Assembly (NCBI GenBank): GCA_037721215.1
Contig: JBBJNV010000003.1
Coordinates: 119,646 to 182,727, forward strand
From: Gemmatimonadaceae bacterium
GTDB lineage: Bacteria > Gemmatimonadota > Gemmatimonadetes > Gemmatimonadales > Gemmatimonadaceae
Length of the DNA stretch: 63,082 bases
Reading direction: 5' to 3'
The position numbers were made by a program, and so were the translations under genes. Of this stretch, positions 41,838 to 51,800 are shown in pieces. Below the pieces are notes generated by a model. It was not told the DNA's origin. It ran no database searches and was given only the letters and a program-made list of their open reading frames with translations. The first letter of the stretch is position 1. Each line of letters starts with the position of its first letter.

Positions 41838-42472
41838 AAGACGACATCATGGATGACGACGTCGATGAGAGCATCGATGACAGCTCAGTCAACGATACGC
41901 GGCTCCGGGCGTTGCTTGCCAGAGCGGCTGAACTTCCGAAGAGTGTCGAGCCACCTGCCGATGCATGGCCGAAAATCCGGGAGGCTATTGCGGCTAAGGG
42001 TGCAATCGCCCCGGAAATCAACCGGCTCCAGAGGAAACCGGCACTGTGGCAACGCCCAGCGTTCCTTCTTGCAGCCGCGGCAGTGCTCGTAATCGGATCA
42101 TCAGCAGTCACGGCAAAACTGGTGGGCGGGAAAACCGATGCGGCTTCGCAGCCAGTCGCCGTCACCTCGTCCCCCGAGCGCGCGCGTGCATCCGGGCCGG
42201 CGACGCTCGCCGAGTTCGTGGAAGTCGAGAAGGACTACATCAGGACTGCGAGCCAGTTGTCGGAGACACTCCAAAGTGGTGAGGGTTCTCTGGCTCCCGA
42301 AACCATTGCGAAGCTTGACGAAAGTCTGCGCGTGATCGATGCCGCGATTCTCGAGGCCCGTCGTGCGCTCGCTGCCGATCCGGCCAACCGTACCATCGTG
42401 GAAATGCTGTCTGGATCGTATGAGCAGAAGCTCGACCTGTTACGCCGCACGACAGAGATGGCGCGCAGTTGA
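41834..42472 (+). CDS. Putative anti-sigma factor, one TM helix
   Basis: A 212-residue protein. The cytoplasmic N-terminal part (acidic DDIMDDDVDESIDD, then LRALLARAAELPKS and PPADAWPKIREAI) precedes one helix (AFLLAAAAVLVIGSSAVTA) and a periplasmic helical domain (EFVEVEKDYIRTASQLSETL). Overlaps the sigma gene start-stop, typical of sigma/anti-sigma pairs. No zinc-binding HxxxCxxC motif, so the call rests on context and topology. Confidence 0.7.
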   Translation: MKDDIMDDDVDESIDDSSVNDTRLRALLARAAELPKSVEPPADAWPKIREAIAAKGAIAPEINRLQRKPALWQRPAFLLAAAAVLVIGSSAVTAKLVGGKTDAASQPVAVTSSPERARASGPATLAEFVEVEKDYIRTASQLSETLQSGEGSLAPETIAKLDESLRVIDAAILEARRALAADPANRTIVEMLSGSYEQKLDLLRRTTEMARS

Positions 42473-43524
42473 GAATGCGATGTGCGGGCTCTGGTTGGCG
42501 GGCAATAGCCGGGATCGCTCCTGCATTCCGTGTCGTTGTGGGCGTAGCCGTCATCGGTTTGAATCACGGCATTGCAGCGGCCGGTATCCAGGCACAGGCG
42601 CCGTCGGAAGCACGGCAGAAGGTGGACGTTCAGACGTTGGCAAAAGCACAGGGGGGAGTGAAGGCTCAATCGTCGGCAAGAGCACAACCGGGAGTGAATG
42701 CTCAATCGTCGGGAAAGGCGCTTCGGGGACTGCCGCTCAACCCGGATGGCGCGATCCGCATTTACAATCTCGTTGGCAGCGTGCGCATCTCGGCGTGGAA
42801 TCGCGACTCGGTTGCGGTGCGCGGTGCGATAGGCAGGGGCAACTCACTGCATATGGGTGGCGGGCGCACCGGAATGAAGATGTTCGTCGAAGGTGCGGAC
42901 GAAAGAAATCCGCAGCCCGCCCGTCTGGAGATCTCGGTGCCGGCGCGGAGCAAGGTATGGATAAAAACCGCGACGGCTGATGTCGATGTATCGGGTGTGA
43001 CAGGTAGCCTCGATATCTATGTAGTAGGCGGGACGATCCGCGTGGCGGGAAATCCGGCCGACGTCAATGCGGAAGCAATAGACGGTGCGATCGTGATTAC
43101 CGGATCTCCCGCGTGGGTAAGGGCGAAGAGCGCCAGCGGTACAGTAATCCTTCGAGGGTCAAGCGCGGATGCGACCCTTTCGACTGTCAGCGGCGGTATT
43201 GTCGTCTCGGGAGCCGGGTTCGAGCGCGCGAAGTTCGAGACCGTAACCGGCAGCATCGGCTTCAACGGAAGCTTTCAGCGGGGTGGTTCGATCGACTTCG
43301 AAACTCATGGTGGCGCAATCGATATCGGTATTCCGTCGGGCTCACCCGCAGATTTCGATATCGTGTCGATCGCCGGTTCGATCAGCAACCGGCTCACGAA
43401 GCAGGCAGTGCTGGCTGGGCGTTACGGCCGCGGCGCGGAACTCTCGACGTCGAATGGGGGTGGCGGCGCGAGGGTGTCGATCCGGTCTTTCAAGGGACCG
43501 GTGACGCTGCGTCGCATCAAGTGA
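42469..43524 (+). CDS. DUF4097-family periplasmic beta-helix-like protein
   Basis: A 351-residue protein with an N-terminal signal-like helix (AIAGIAPAFRVVVGVAVIG) and a 12-residue tandem repeat (see 42634-42719). The beta-strand repeat domain has repeating hydrophobic strands: GAIRIYNLVGSVRISAWN, KTATADVDVSGVTGSLDIYV, AEAIDGAIVITGSPAWV and VTGSIGFNGSF. This is the DUF4097/adhesin-like fold. Start is TTG 42469 or ATG 42475, overlapping the putative anti-sigma gene. Function unknown; a likely envelope effector of the sigma regulon. Confidence 0.82.
   Translation: MRMRCAGSGWRAIAGIAPAFRVVVGVAVIGLNHGIAAAGIQAQAPSEARQKVDVQTLAKAQGGVKAQSSARAQPGVNAQSSGKALRGLPLNPDGAIRIYNLVGSVRISAWNRDSVAVRGAIGRGNSLHMGGGRTGMKMFVEGADERNPQPARLEISVPARSKVWIKTATADVDVSGVTGSLDIYVVGGTIRVAGNPADVNAEAIDGAIVITGSPAWVRAKSASGTVILRGSSADATLSTVSGGIVVSGAGFERAKFETVTGSIGFNGSFQRGGSIDFETHGGAIDIGIPSGSPADFDIVSIAGSISNRLTKQAVLAGRYGRGAELSTSNGGGGARVSIRSFKGPVTLRRIK
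42634..42719 (+). repeat. 36-bp tandem repeat inside the DUF4097 gene
   Basis: Two full 36-bp units (42634-42669 and 42670-42705) and a partial third encode the 12-residue repeats TLAKAQGGVKAQ and SSARAQPGVNAQ, then SSGKA. It forms a flexible linker between the signal and the beta domain and could vary in copy number. Confidence 0.8.
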
Positions 43525-43690
43525 CAAGCGGTGCACAAATGAGATCAGCGCACCGGAATTAGTAGCTAAATAGTACTAATGTTTCTTATTCCGTAATTGC
43601 AGCGAGTCGTTTCAACCACTGAGAGTCCGGTGGCATCGTACTTGTGCAGGGTGCTTCGCACTGGCTGCTCACTCGATAAGGAGATACTCC

Positions 43691-44185
43691 ATGTTCCGCT
43701 CACCGCTTCGCCGTCTCGCTCTCGTCGCCGGTCTTTCGCTCGCAGTTTCCGGCATTGCGCACTCTGGTCCGCCCTGGATCGCAATCGAGTATCCGGTTAA
43801 TCCGCACGACCCTGCAACGCGTGGTGCATTCATGACCGTTCGCACTTACCATCACGGCGATCTCGTTGGTTACGAATTGACGGGCACCGCCGAGGGTCTC
43901 GTGAACGGCCGTCGCCAGTCGGTGAAACTCGACATCCAAAGGTTGTCGCGGCCGGGTGTATACGTGGTGCGGTGGCAGAAACCTGCGCAGGGAACCTGGG
44001 TGCTGATGGTCTCGAGTATTCGCGACGGCCAGCATGCGGCATCGGCGATGGTTTCGGTCGACACCCGCGGCAGAGTTGCCGGCGTATCGGTTCCATCCGA
44101 TCCGATAGAGGGCGGCAGGTGGCAGGTTCCGCGTCGAGTTGCGGCGACCGAGCTGGATGCGCTCCTGCGTGTGCCGAGGATGTAG
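43691..44185 (+). CDS. Exported protein of unknown function
   Basis: A 164-residue protein with a clear Sec signal (LALVAGLSLAVSGIAHS, cleavage near HSG). The mature part is beta-rich (WIAIEYPVNPHD, VTVRTYHHGDL-like, VYVVRWQKPAQGTWVLMVSS). AAGGAG lies 8 bp before the ATG. I recognise no family. Not obviously in an operon; 166 bp after the DUF4097 gene and before an acetyltransferase. Confidence 0.7.
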   Translation: MFRSPLRRLALVAGLSLAVSGIAHSGPPWIAIEYPVNPHDPATRGAFMTVRTYHHGDLVGYELTGTAEGLVNGRRQSVKLDIQRLSRPGVYVVRWQKPAQGTWVLMVSSIRDGQHAASAMVSVDTRGRVAGVSVPSDPIEGGRWQVPRRVAATELDALLRVPRM

Positions 44186-44226
44186 TTCTGTTCCGGCTGT
44201 TATGGGGATGCTGCGCCCGGCATTCC

Positions 44227-44964
44227 ATGGTTGCGTCGGTCAACACCACTTTGCAGTATGACCTGATGACCGGAACGCAACGATCGCACGACAGTCTTAT
44301 CTCAACGGTCGAAATCACGGAAGAATATCCATCCGCGCTCCCGGATTACGCGCGTGTGCCGATCGCTTTCGAGGTTCGCGAAGTGTTCGATGTCATGGCA
44401 GCCGCGCATGGCACCGAAGGCCCGCATCTACGACTCCGAACCCTGGCTACACCTTATGTAAAGGACTACGACGCCGATCCTGCGCACGGTCCGCTACAGT
44501 GGGTCGTTCGCTTCGACCTGAGACGATGGGGTTTTTTCAAGGCTTCGCTCAATGGCAACCGCGTCGGAGCCGCGGCCATCGTACATGACAGTCCCGATAT
44601 CGACATGCTGGAACGACAAAGCGATCTCGCCCTTCTTTGGGACCTGCGGGTCGCACCTGATGCGCGCCGGGAGGGTGTCGGTGCTTTACTGTTTCAGGCA
44701 GCCGAACGCTGGGCGTCGATGCGAGGGGCCCGCCGTCTCAAGGTCGAAACACAAAACATAAATGTGCCGGCCTGCCGGTTTTACGCGAGTCAGGGATGCA
44801 CACTGGGCGCAACCGATCACACTGCGTACCCTGACCTGCCAGATGAAGTGCAGCTTCTATGGTATAAGGAACTTGCTACACCCCTTTGTCTGCAGACAAC
44901 ACATCGGTGTGCACAGAATCCTGATCCTGGTGCGGCGGGGGCGGGAGATTCACCGGCACAGTAG
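44227..44964 (+). CDS. GNAT-family N-acetyltransferase
   Basis: A 245-residue acetyltransferase. The acetyl-CoA site is LLWDLRVAPDARREGVGALLFQAAE, in which the R-x-x-G-x-G/A loop is RREGVGA. The C-terminal half, VETQNINVPACRFYASQGC and YPDLPDEVQLLWYKE, resembles streptothricin-acetyltransferase-type proteins. The start is unclear: ATGs at 44227 and 44266 are both plausible, neither with a strong Shine-Dalgarno. Substrate unknown. Confidence 0.85.
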   Translation: MVASVNTTLQYDLMTGTQRSHDSLISTVEITEEYPSALPDYARVPIAFEVREVFDVMAAAHGTEGPHLRLRTLATPYVKDYDADPAHGPLQWVVRFDLRRWGFFKASLNGNRVGAAAIVHDSPDIDMLERQSDLALLWDLRVAPDARREGVGALLFQAAERWASMRGARRLKVETQNINVPACRFYASQGCTLGATDHTAYPDLPDEVQLLWYKELATPLCLQTTHRCAQNPDPGAAGAGDSPAQ

Positions 44965-45188
44965 TGGCTGACGCTACCAACTCGCCGCTGGAGGTGAGTG
45001 CTCCCTCAAGGCGGTGCATCGTGCCGCAAGAAAACGGCTTTGTAGACGACGGGGAGCCCGCAACAGTATTGGGAGAAGCGCGCAAGAATGCCGACCGTGA
45101 CCGATTGCTATGGCGCACGTACCCGTTCGAGTATCGCATGGCGAAGCCTGAAACGCTGCCGGGCGCGCCGCCGGTCCCACCTCCGTGA
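44964..45188 (+). CDS. Small ORF of uncertain reality
   Basis: A 74-codon frame (GTG start) that shares one base with the acetyltransferase stop (TAGTG). Composition is polar with a proline-rich end (PGAPPVPPP). No recognisable family and no conserved features. Listed only because of its tight junction with the previous gene. Confidence 0.25.
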   Translation: MADATNSPLEVSAPSRRCIVPQENGFVDDGEPATVLGEARKNADRDRLLWRTYPFEYRMAKPETLPGAPPVPPP

Positions 45189-45270
45189 CCCCTGAGCACG
45201 CCGCGACAGACGTATGATGTAAGCAAGTAGGCACTTGCACGCAGCGGTCGTGCTCCGTACGTTAGGGCGC

Positions 45271-45903
45271 ATGGACACTCGCACAACAATCATCCAGGCA
45301 GCGGCATCGGTTTTCGCTCAGCATGGCTTTCGCGGCTCCACTACCCGGCGGATCGCTGATGCTGCGGCGGTCAACGAAGTCACGATTTTCAGGTACTTCG
45401 GATCCAAGGAAGTCCTGCTGCAGGAAGCAATCAATCATTCAGTTGGCTGCGAGATCTCCAGTCCTCTTCCATCGTCGCCTGTTAACCCCGAGGCCGAACT
45501 GGCGGGGTGGTGTGCGGTGGTCATCGATCATCTGCGATCGCGACGGGGAATGATCCGGAAATGCATGAGCGAGACGGAGGAGAGGCCAGAGATGAAATCG
45601 GCGGCGGCGGCCACCCCGATCCGGGCGACGAGTGAACTGTGCGCCTATTTCGGCGCGCTCAAGAGCAGCGGTTTCATCAATGAAGATTTCGATGCATCGG
45701 CAGCTGCGGCGATGATGATGGGGGCGTTGTTCCACGACGCGATGGGACGCGACATGATGCCTGATGCCTATCCGGAACCCGCGGACCAGGCTCCGCAACG
45801 CTACGCGCGCCTGCTGTTGCGAGCGATTGGAGTCAGTACCAGCTCAGTAACGACAGACGGCCGGCACAAGCGCGGGAAACAAATCACACAACCACTCACG
45901 TAA
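45271..45903 (+). CDS. TetR-family transcriptional regulator
   Basis: A 210-residue repressor-type protein. The N-terminal helix-turn-helix domain reads MDTRTTIIQAAASVFAQHGF, then STTRRIADAAAVNEVTIFRYFGSKEVLLQ. The C-terminal ligand domain is helical (LAGWCAVVIDHL, AAAAMMMGALFHDAMG). ATG at 45271 chosen over 45235. It lies 7 bp before the TolC-like gene of an efflux operon, so it probably represses the pump. Confidence 0.92.
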   Translation: MDTRTTIIQAAASVFAQHGFRGSTTRRIADAAAVNEVTIFRYFGSKEVLLQEAINHSVGCEISSPLPSSPVNPEAELAGWCAVVIDHLRSRRGMIRKCMSETEERPEMKSAAAATPIRATSELCAYFGALKSSGFINEDFDASAAAAMMMGALFHDAMGRDMMPDAYPEPADQAPQRYARLLLRAIGVSTSSVTTDGRHKRGKQITQPLT

Positions 45904-45910
45904 CACTGAT

Positions 45911-47653
45911 ATGACTGCCCGGAAACCTTACAACCGATTACGCGTGGCGACTCGCACGTGGATGCTGTGCAATGCGGTCGTGACGCCTCTTGTCATTTCA
46001 GCAATTGCATCGTTCGCGAACGCGCAAGCGGCTCCCCGACCATCTACGGTAATGGTCCCAGCCGTTTCGCCACCGGCCGGAGCCAATGCAGTCGCTCTTT
46101 CTCTCGACGATGCAATACGTGCCGCAGAAACGCAGAGCGAAGCTGTGCAAATAGCCCGTGCAGGCGTGCAGCGCAGCGAGGGGCAGCGGCTGCAGGCCCG
46201 GAGCCAGCTCTTCCCGCAGATCTTCGGCTCGGGCGGGTACACCCGCACTCTCAAATCGCAGTTTCAGGGAATCAGCGGTGATAGCCCCGCACCCGACACC
46301 ACCGGTCCGCAGCCACCGGCACCACCGTGCGACGCATACCTTCGTGACCCAAATGCGTCTGTCGCCGATCGTCTTGCCGGGCTCGAACAGGCATCGCGCT
46401 GCGGCGCCGGCATCAATCCGTTCGCGGCTTTCAGCAGCCTTCCGTTCGGCCAGGCGAACCAGTACCAGCTTGGCCTCTCCGTCTCACAGAATCTCTTTAA
46501 CGGCGGCCGCGTCTCGGCTCAGAACGAAGCGGCGGCGGCCGGCAGGCGCGCGGCCGGGATCGAGCTCACTGCACAGCGCGCGCAGATCATCCTCGACGTC
46601 ACCCAGGCTTATTACGAAGCGTCGCTCGCCGATCGTCTCGTCGCGATAACGGACGCTTCATTCACGCAGACTCAGAGTGTGCTGCGTCAGGTTCAGCTCA
46701 ACAAGACCGTGGGAAACGTTTCCGAGTTCGAGCTTTTGAGAGCGCAGGTGACGAGCGATAACCAGCGGCCACAGGTAATCCAGCGCCGCAGCGATCGCGA
46801 GGTCGCGTATCTGCGACTGAAACAACTGCTGAATATTCCGCTGAATCAACCGGTAGTGCTGACGACACAGATCGAGGATTCCACAGCCGCGTCGGCGGGA
46901 ATACAGCTTGCCGGTGTGTCGGTCGCTTCGTACCTCACTCCCGACACCTCGACCGCAAACCGCGCCGGCGTCAGGCAGGCTGCGGAAGCGCTCGAAGTCC
47001 AGCGCGAGCTGCTTCGGGTGGCCAGGTCGCAGCGGCTGCCGTCGCTATCGCTGTCGTCGCAATATGGTGCCGTCGCATATCCCCTATCGGGCTTGCCTGG
47101 AACAAATGACTTCCGCGCAAACTGGACCGTTGGAATCGCCGCGCAGCTTCCGATCTTCACTGGCGGACGCATTCGAGGTGAAGAAATGGTGGCTCAGGCA
47201 AACGTTGCGGAATCGCGCTCGCGGCTCCAGCAGGTCCGTGAGTTCGCAGCGCTCGATGCGCGCGTAGCCATCAACGCCCTCATTCAGGCCAACGCCGCGT
47301 GGGAAGCGAGTCGCGGAACCGCCGAACAGGCCTCCCGGGCATACACAATTGCCGAGGTGCGATACCGGGAGGGCATATCGACGCAGCTGGAGTTGAATGA
47401 CTCGCGAATTCTCCTCGAGCAGTCGACAGGAAACCGCGCCCTCGCAGCCCGCAATCTTCACATGGCGCGGATAAAGCTCGCGCTGCTTCCCAATCTTCCC
47501 CTGCAGGCTGGCGGTTTCGGGCAGTCGGACGCAGCGATTCAAACACAGCAGCAGCCCACGCAACCCGGCGGACAACAGCAACAGCAACAACAGCAGCAAC
47601 AACAGTCGCAGTCAGGCACGCTTGCGTCCCAGCAGATACCCCCTGGATTCTAA
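45911..47653 (+). CDS. TolC-family outer membrane efflux protein
   Basis: A 580-residue protein with a signal sequence (VVTPLVISAIASFANAQA). Typical TolC-type repeats: LSLDDAIRAAETQSEAVQIA and GIAAQLPIFTGGRIRGE, with long coiled-coil helices. An insertion near residues 125-180 (PPCDAYLRDPN, ASRCGAGINP) holds two cysteines and is likely an external loop. The C terminus has a long Gln run (QQQQQQQQQQQ at about 47575-47610). Partner of the adaptor and RND genes that follow. Confidence 0.93.
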   Translation: MTARKPYNRLRVATRTWMLCNAVVTPLVISAIASFANAQAAPRPSTVMVPAVSPPAGANAVALSLDDAIRAAETQSEAVQIARAGVQRSEGQRLQARSQLFPQIFGSGGYTRTLKSQFQGISGDSPAPDTTGPQPPAPPCDAYLRDPNASVADRLAGLEQASRCGAGINPFAAFSSLPFGQANQYQLGLSVSQNLFNGGRVSAQNEAAAAGRRAAGIELTAQRAQIILDVTQAYYEASLADRLVAITDASFTQTQSVLRQVQLNKTVGNVSEFELLRAQVTSDNQRPQVIQRRSDREVAYLRLKQLLNIPLNQPVVLTTQIEDSTAASAGIQLAGVSVASYLTPDTSTANRAGVRQAAEALEVQRELLRVARSQRLPSLSLSSQYGAVAYPLSGLPGTNDFRANWTVGIAAQLPIFTGGRIRGEEMVAQANVAESRSRLQQVREFAALDARVAINALIQANAAWEASRGTAEQASRAYTIAEVRYREGISTQLELNDSRILLEQSTGNRALAARNLHMARIKLALLPNLPLQAGGFGQSDAAIQTQQQPTQPGGQQQQQQQQQQQSQSGTLASQQIPPGF

Positions 47654-47734
47654 TCGAAAATGACACACATACATCGCTCGACAGGCAACGCGACACACCC
47701 GGAAGGTTCAAGGTGGATCTCTGTATTCCCGGGA

Positions 47735-48862
47735 ATGACGAATGGATTGAGCCGGTACGCCGCGTTCACCCTTCTGCTCGCGGTCGTAGCCGCGTGTAAC
47801 CGGGGAGCGGCCGCTGAATCCGACTCGACAGCCGTCGCTCCGATGACCATCGGGCCTGAAAATATCGCTGTCGTATCGAACGGGTCGTTATCCAATGGCC
47901 CGGCGATATCCGGTACCCTCATGCCCGAACGCGAGGCAATGGTGCGCGCGCAGGTCGGTGGCAGTGTCCTGCAGACCTACGTCGAGCAAGGCCAGACAGT
48001 TCGCGCCGGCCAGGTGCTCGCCCGCATCGACGGTGGAGGATTGCAGGATGCGTTTCTTTCCGCACGGGCGGGCCTCACATCGGCTCGCAACAATGCCGAC
48101 ATCGCTCAACGTGACCTTGCCCGAAGCCAGAAACTTCTTGCCGTGGGCGCGATCGCCGAGCGGGAGATCGAGCAGACCCGCCGGAGTTCGGTGGCGGCGA
48201 CCGCCGCGCTGGCCGATGCGCGTGCCCGCCTTTCCATGGCGCAGAAGCAGGTTGGCAACACAACCGTTAGAGCGCCGATATCGGGAGTGGTCAGCGACAG
48301 ACAGGCCTCGCCGGGTGATGTACTGCAGCCCGGCGCCGCGATGTTCATAGTCGTGGATCCGTCGAGCATGCGTCTCGAAGCGTCGGTTCCGGCAGAAAAT
48401 CTCTCGCAAGTGCGCATCGGAACTCCGGTCGCGTTCACAGTGAGTGGCTATCCTGACCGCGACTTCGCCGGCCGTGTGACTCGAATCAACCCCACCGCAG
48501 ATCCCGCGACACGCCAGGTGCGGATATTCATCTCGATTCCCAACACTGCCGGGACACTCGTCGGCGGACTCTTTGCGAACGGCCGCCTGTCGAGCGACAC
48601 CCGCACCGGGCTGATTGCGCCGGTGTCGGCAATCGATGCCCGAAGCAGCGTTCCGGCAGTGCTTCGTATCAAGCAGGGAAAAATCGAGCGAACTCCGGTG
48701 CAGCTCGGCCTTCGCGACGAAGGCTCGGAACGAATCGAGATCGCGTCGGGAGTGCAGGCGGGCGACACGCTTCTCACTGGCGCCGCGCAGGCAATCTCAC
48801 CCGGTACGGTCGTGAGGGTGTCGGCTCCAACAGACGAGCCGCGCAAGGAATCGAGGAAATAG
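47735..48862 (+). CDS. RND-pump periplasmic adaptor lipoprotein (MFP/HlyD family)
   Basis: A 375-residue protein. Start at 47735 gives a lipoprotein signal (LLLAVVAAC); a longer frame begins at 47660. The lipoyl-like half-motifs are GGSVLQTYVEQGQTVRAGQVLA and RAPISGVVSDRQASPGDV, joined by a coiled hairpin (LTSARNNADIAQRDLARSQK). It links the inner-membrane pump to the TolC channel. Ends 3 bp before the RND gene. Confidence 0.93.
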   Translation: MTNGLSRYAAFTLLLAVVAACNRGAAAESDSTAVAPMTIGPENIAVVSNGSLSNGPAISGTLMPEREAMVRAQVGGSVLQTYVEQGQTVRAGQVLARIDGGGLQDAFLSARAGLTSARNNADIAQRDLARSQKLLAVGAIAEREIEQTRRSSVAATAALADARARLSMAQKQVGNTTVRAPISGVVSDRQASPGDVLQPGAAMFIVVDPSSMRLEASVPAENLSQVRIGTPVAFTVSGYPDRDFAGRVTRINPTADPATRQVRIFISIPNTAGTLVGGLFANGRLSSDTRTGLIAPVSAIDARSSVPAVLRIKQGKIERTPVQLGLRDEGSERIEIASGVQAGDTLLTGAAQAISPGTVVRVSAPTDEPRKESRK

Positions 48863-48865
48863 CGG

Positions 48866-51800
48866 ATGGTAATTTCAGATTTCGCGATCAAGCGCCCGAT
48901 GATCACCATTGTGACGATGGTGGCACTAGCGGTATTTGGTCTTTTCGCGCTGTTGCGGCTCCAGACTGACGAATTTCCCGACGTTCAGCAGCCGGTAGTG
49001 TTGACAGGCATTCCGTATCCCGGCGCGTCGCCGGAAGGCGTCGAACGCGAGCTGCTGAAGCCCGTCGAGGATGCCATCAAGGGAATAGCTGGAGTCGATC
49101 AGGTTTTCGGCACCGCCTCTGATGGCTTCGCCCAGATCATCACGATCTTCGTGTATGAAAAGGATATCTCGCAGGCAACGCAGGATATCCGCGATGCAAT
49201 CTCATCCATCCGGGCAGACCTGCCGCTCGAAATGGAGGAGCCGATTCTGAGCCGGTTCGATCCAGGCGATCAACCGATCGTGTCGTTGACCCTGGCATCG
49301 GATACCTACACGCCGGCGCAGCTCACGCGAATGGCCGATCCAAAGATCACCAGTGCAATCCGAGGAATTTCGGGCGTGTCGCAGGTCCGGATAATCGGTC
49401 AGGTGGATCGCGAGATGACGATTCAGCTTCGGCCACAGGCGCTGCAGGCCGCGGGAGTCAGTGTGTCGCAGGTGGTGGAGGCGCTTCAGGCGCAAAACCT
49501 CGCCGCTCCCGTCGGCCGGATCACCGGTACCCTGGATGAGCGAACGATCAGGCTGCAGGGCAGGCTCGAGGGCCCCGAGGATTTCATGCAGCTCGTTGTC
49601 GCCGAGCGGAATGGTCAGGTCATCAGGCTGGGCCAGGTTGCAGATGCGCTGGATGGAAATCAGGAGCAACGCTCACTCGCGCTGTTCGACGGCAAGGAAG
49701 CCATCGGTATCGACATCAGCAAATCGAAGGGCTACAGCACCACCGCCGTCAGTGCAAAAATCGCGAAAGCGGTGGCGGAGGTTCAGAAAACGCTGCCTGC
49801 CGGAGTGAAGATGAACACGGTTCGCGACTCGGGAGAGCGGGTTAAGAACTCGGTGCGAACTGTCGAGGAAGCGCTGATCGTGGGCGCACTTCTCACCATT
49901 CTGGTGGTCTTCATCTTTCTCAATTCATGGAGGTCTACCGTCATCACGGGACTGGCGCTGCCGGTATCGGTGCTGGCTTCGTTCGTGACAGTCTGGGCTT
50001 TTGGTTTCACGCTCAACACGATGTCGCTTCTCGGTCTCTCGCTCGCGATCGGCGTTCTCATCGACGATGCGATCGTCGTGCGCGAGAACATCGTCAGGCA
50101 CATCGAGATGGGGAAGGACCACATGACCGCCGCGCATGACGGGACCGACGAGATCGGACTGGCAGTGGCGGCAACAACGTTCTCGATCATCGCCGTGTTT
50201 GTGCCGGTGGCGTTTATGGCCGGAGTCGCGGGCCAGTGGTTCAAGCCGTTCGCTTTGACCATCGCCAGCTCAGTGCTCGTATCGCTGTTCGTTTCGTTTT
50301 CACTCGATCCGATGCTTTCCGCCTACTGGGCCGATCCCAAGCGGGTACCGGGCCAGCGCGTGAACATCATTACCCGCACGCTCGACCGGTTCAACCATTG
50401 GTTCGACCGGCAGTCGGAGCGCTATAAGAAAGTCATCGGCTGGGCACTGGACCACCGTCTTGCGATGGTGGGGCTAGCGGTTGGCTCTTTCATTCTTGCG
50501 ATTGCTCTTCCGGTCGCAGGCCTCGTCGGCACGAGCTTTTTCGGCGAAGACGACAACTCTGAATTCAACATCGGCGTTGAAACTCCTCCGGGCTCCAATC
50601 TCGATTACACGAGGCTCAAGGCGGAGGAGGCTGGACGCATAGTGCGCGCGCACCCCGAGGTCGTGTACACCTACACCACGCTCGGCACGGGAACCGGTGC
50701 GGTCGACAACGGCAATATTTACGTTCGGATGACGAAGAAGCACGAGCGGGATGTTAGCGCCGAGGATTTCGGTGGGACGATTCGAAGGGAAGTCGGGCGG
50801 ATCGGTGGTGCGACGATGACCGTTTACACCGGCGGATTCCAGGGGGCCGAGAAGCAGATTCAGATTCAGCTTCGGGGCGGGACGCCCGATGGGCTGAACA
50901 CAGCGGGTGCGATGATTGCGGCCGAGCTGAAGAAAGTGAGAGGCGCCGTGGATGTCGGACTGTCGACCAAGGGGTTGAAGCCAGAGGTCGATGTCGAGTT
51001 GAATCGCGGTCTCGCCGGCTCGATTGGCGTGACCGTGGGTCAGGTGGCGCAGGCGCTGCGTCCAGCGTTTGCGGGTATCAAGGCAGGTGACTGGGTCGAT
51101 CCGTCGAACGAGATGCGGGAGGTGAACGTCCGCCTCGCGCCGGAGGCTCGCATGCGCGCAGCCGATCTCGTGCAGCTTCCGATCGTGATTCAGGGTGAGA
51201 ATGGACCGGCAACGCTGCCGCTTGGACAAATCGCTACGGTCACCGACGGATTCGGTCCTGCACAGATATCGCATCTCGATGGAGAGCTGGTAGTAACGGT
51301 TCAGGCGAATACATCGGGCCGGTCGCTGGGCGAAGTGATGACGGACATCAATGGCGAGATCGCGAAGATGGCTCTGCCGCCCGGCGTCACGATCACGCAG
51401 GGTGGTGAAGCCGATGCGCAGGCGGAAGTGTTTGGCAGTATTTTCGCGGCGCTCGGCGTTGCGGTAATGCTCATGTACTTCATTCTCGTCGTGCAATTCG
51501 GCTCGTTCCTCGAGCCGCTGGCGATTCTGTTGTCGCTGCCGCTGTCACTCATTGGCGTAATGCTCGCGCTCATGATCACCGGCGACACCATCAATCTGAT
51601 GAGTCTGATCGGCGTGATTCTGTTAATGGGGATCGTGGCGAAAAACGCAATTCTATTGATAGACTTCGCAAAGTGGGCGCGAGAGAAGGACGGGTTACCG
51701 CGGCGTGAGGCGCTGATTCAGGCGGGTGCAATTCGCCTCCGACCAATCATGATGACTACGCTGGCGCTGATTGCCGGCATGAGCCCGGTTGCACTGGGAA

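Noticed and set aside
42634-42719. CRISPR-like repeat
   Set aside because: Units are head-to-tail without spacers and are in frame within a coding gene.
44876-45289. 137-codon minus-strand frame between acetyltransferase and TetR genes
   Set aside because: No recognisable domain; overlaps the starts or ends of two convincing plus-strand genes.
50474-51496. 340-codon open frame on the minus strand
   Set aside because: Antisense to the RND permease; His/Arg-rich composition typical of a shadow frame.
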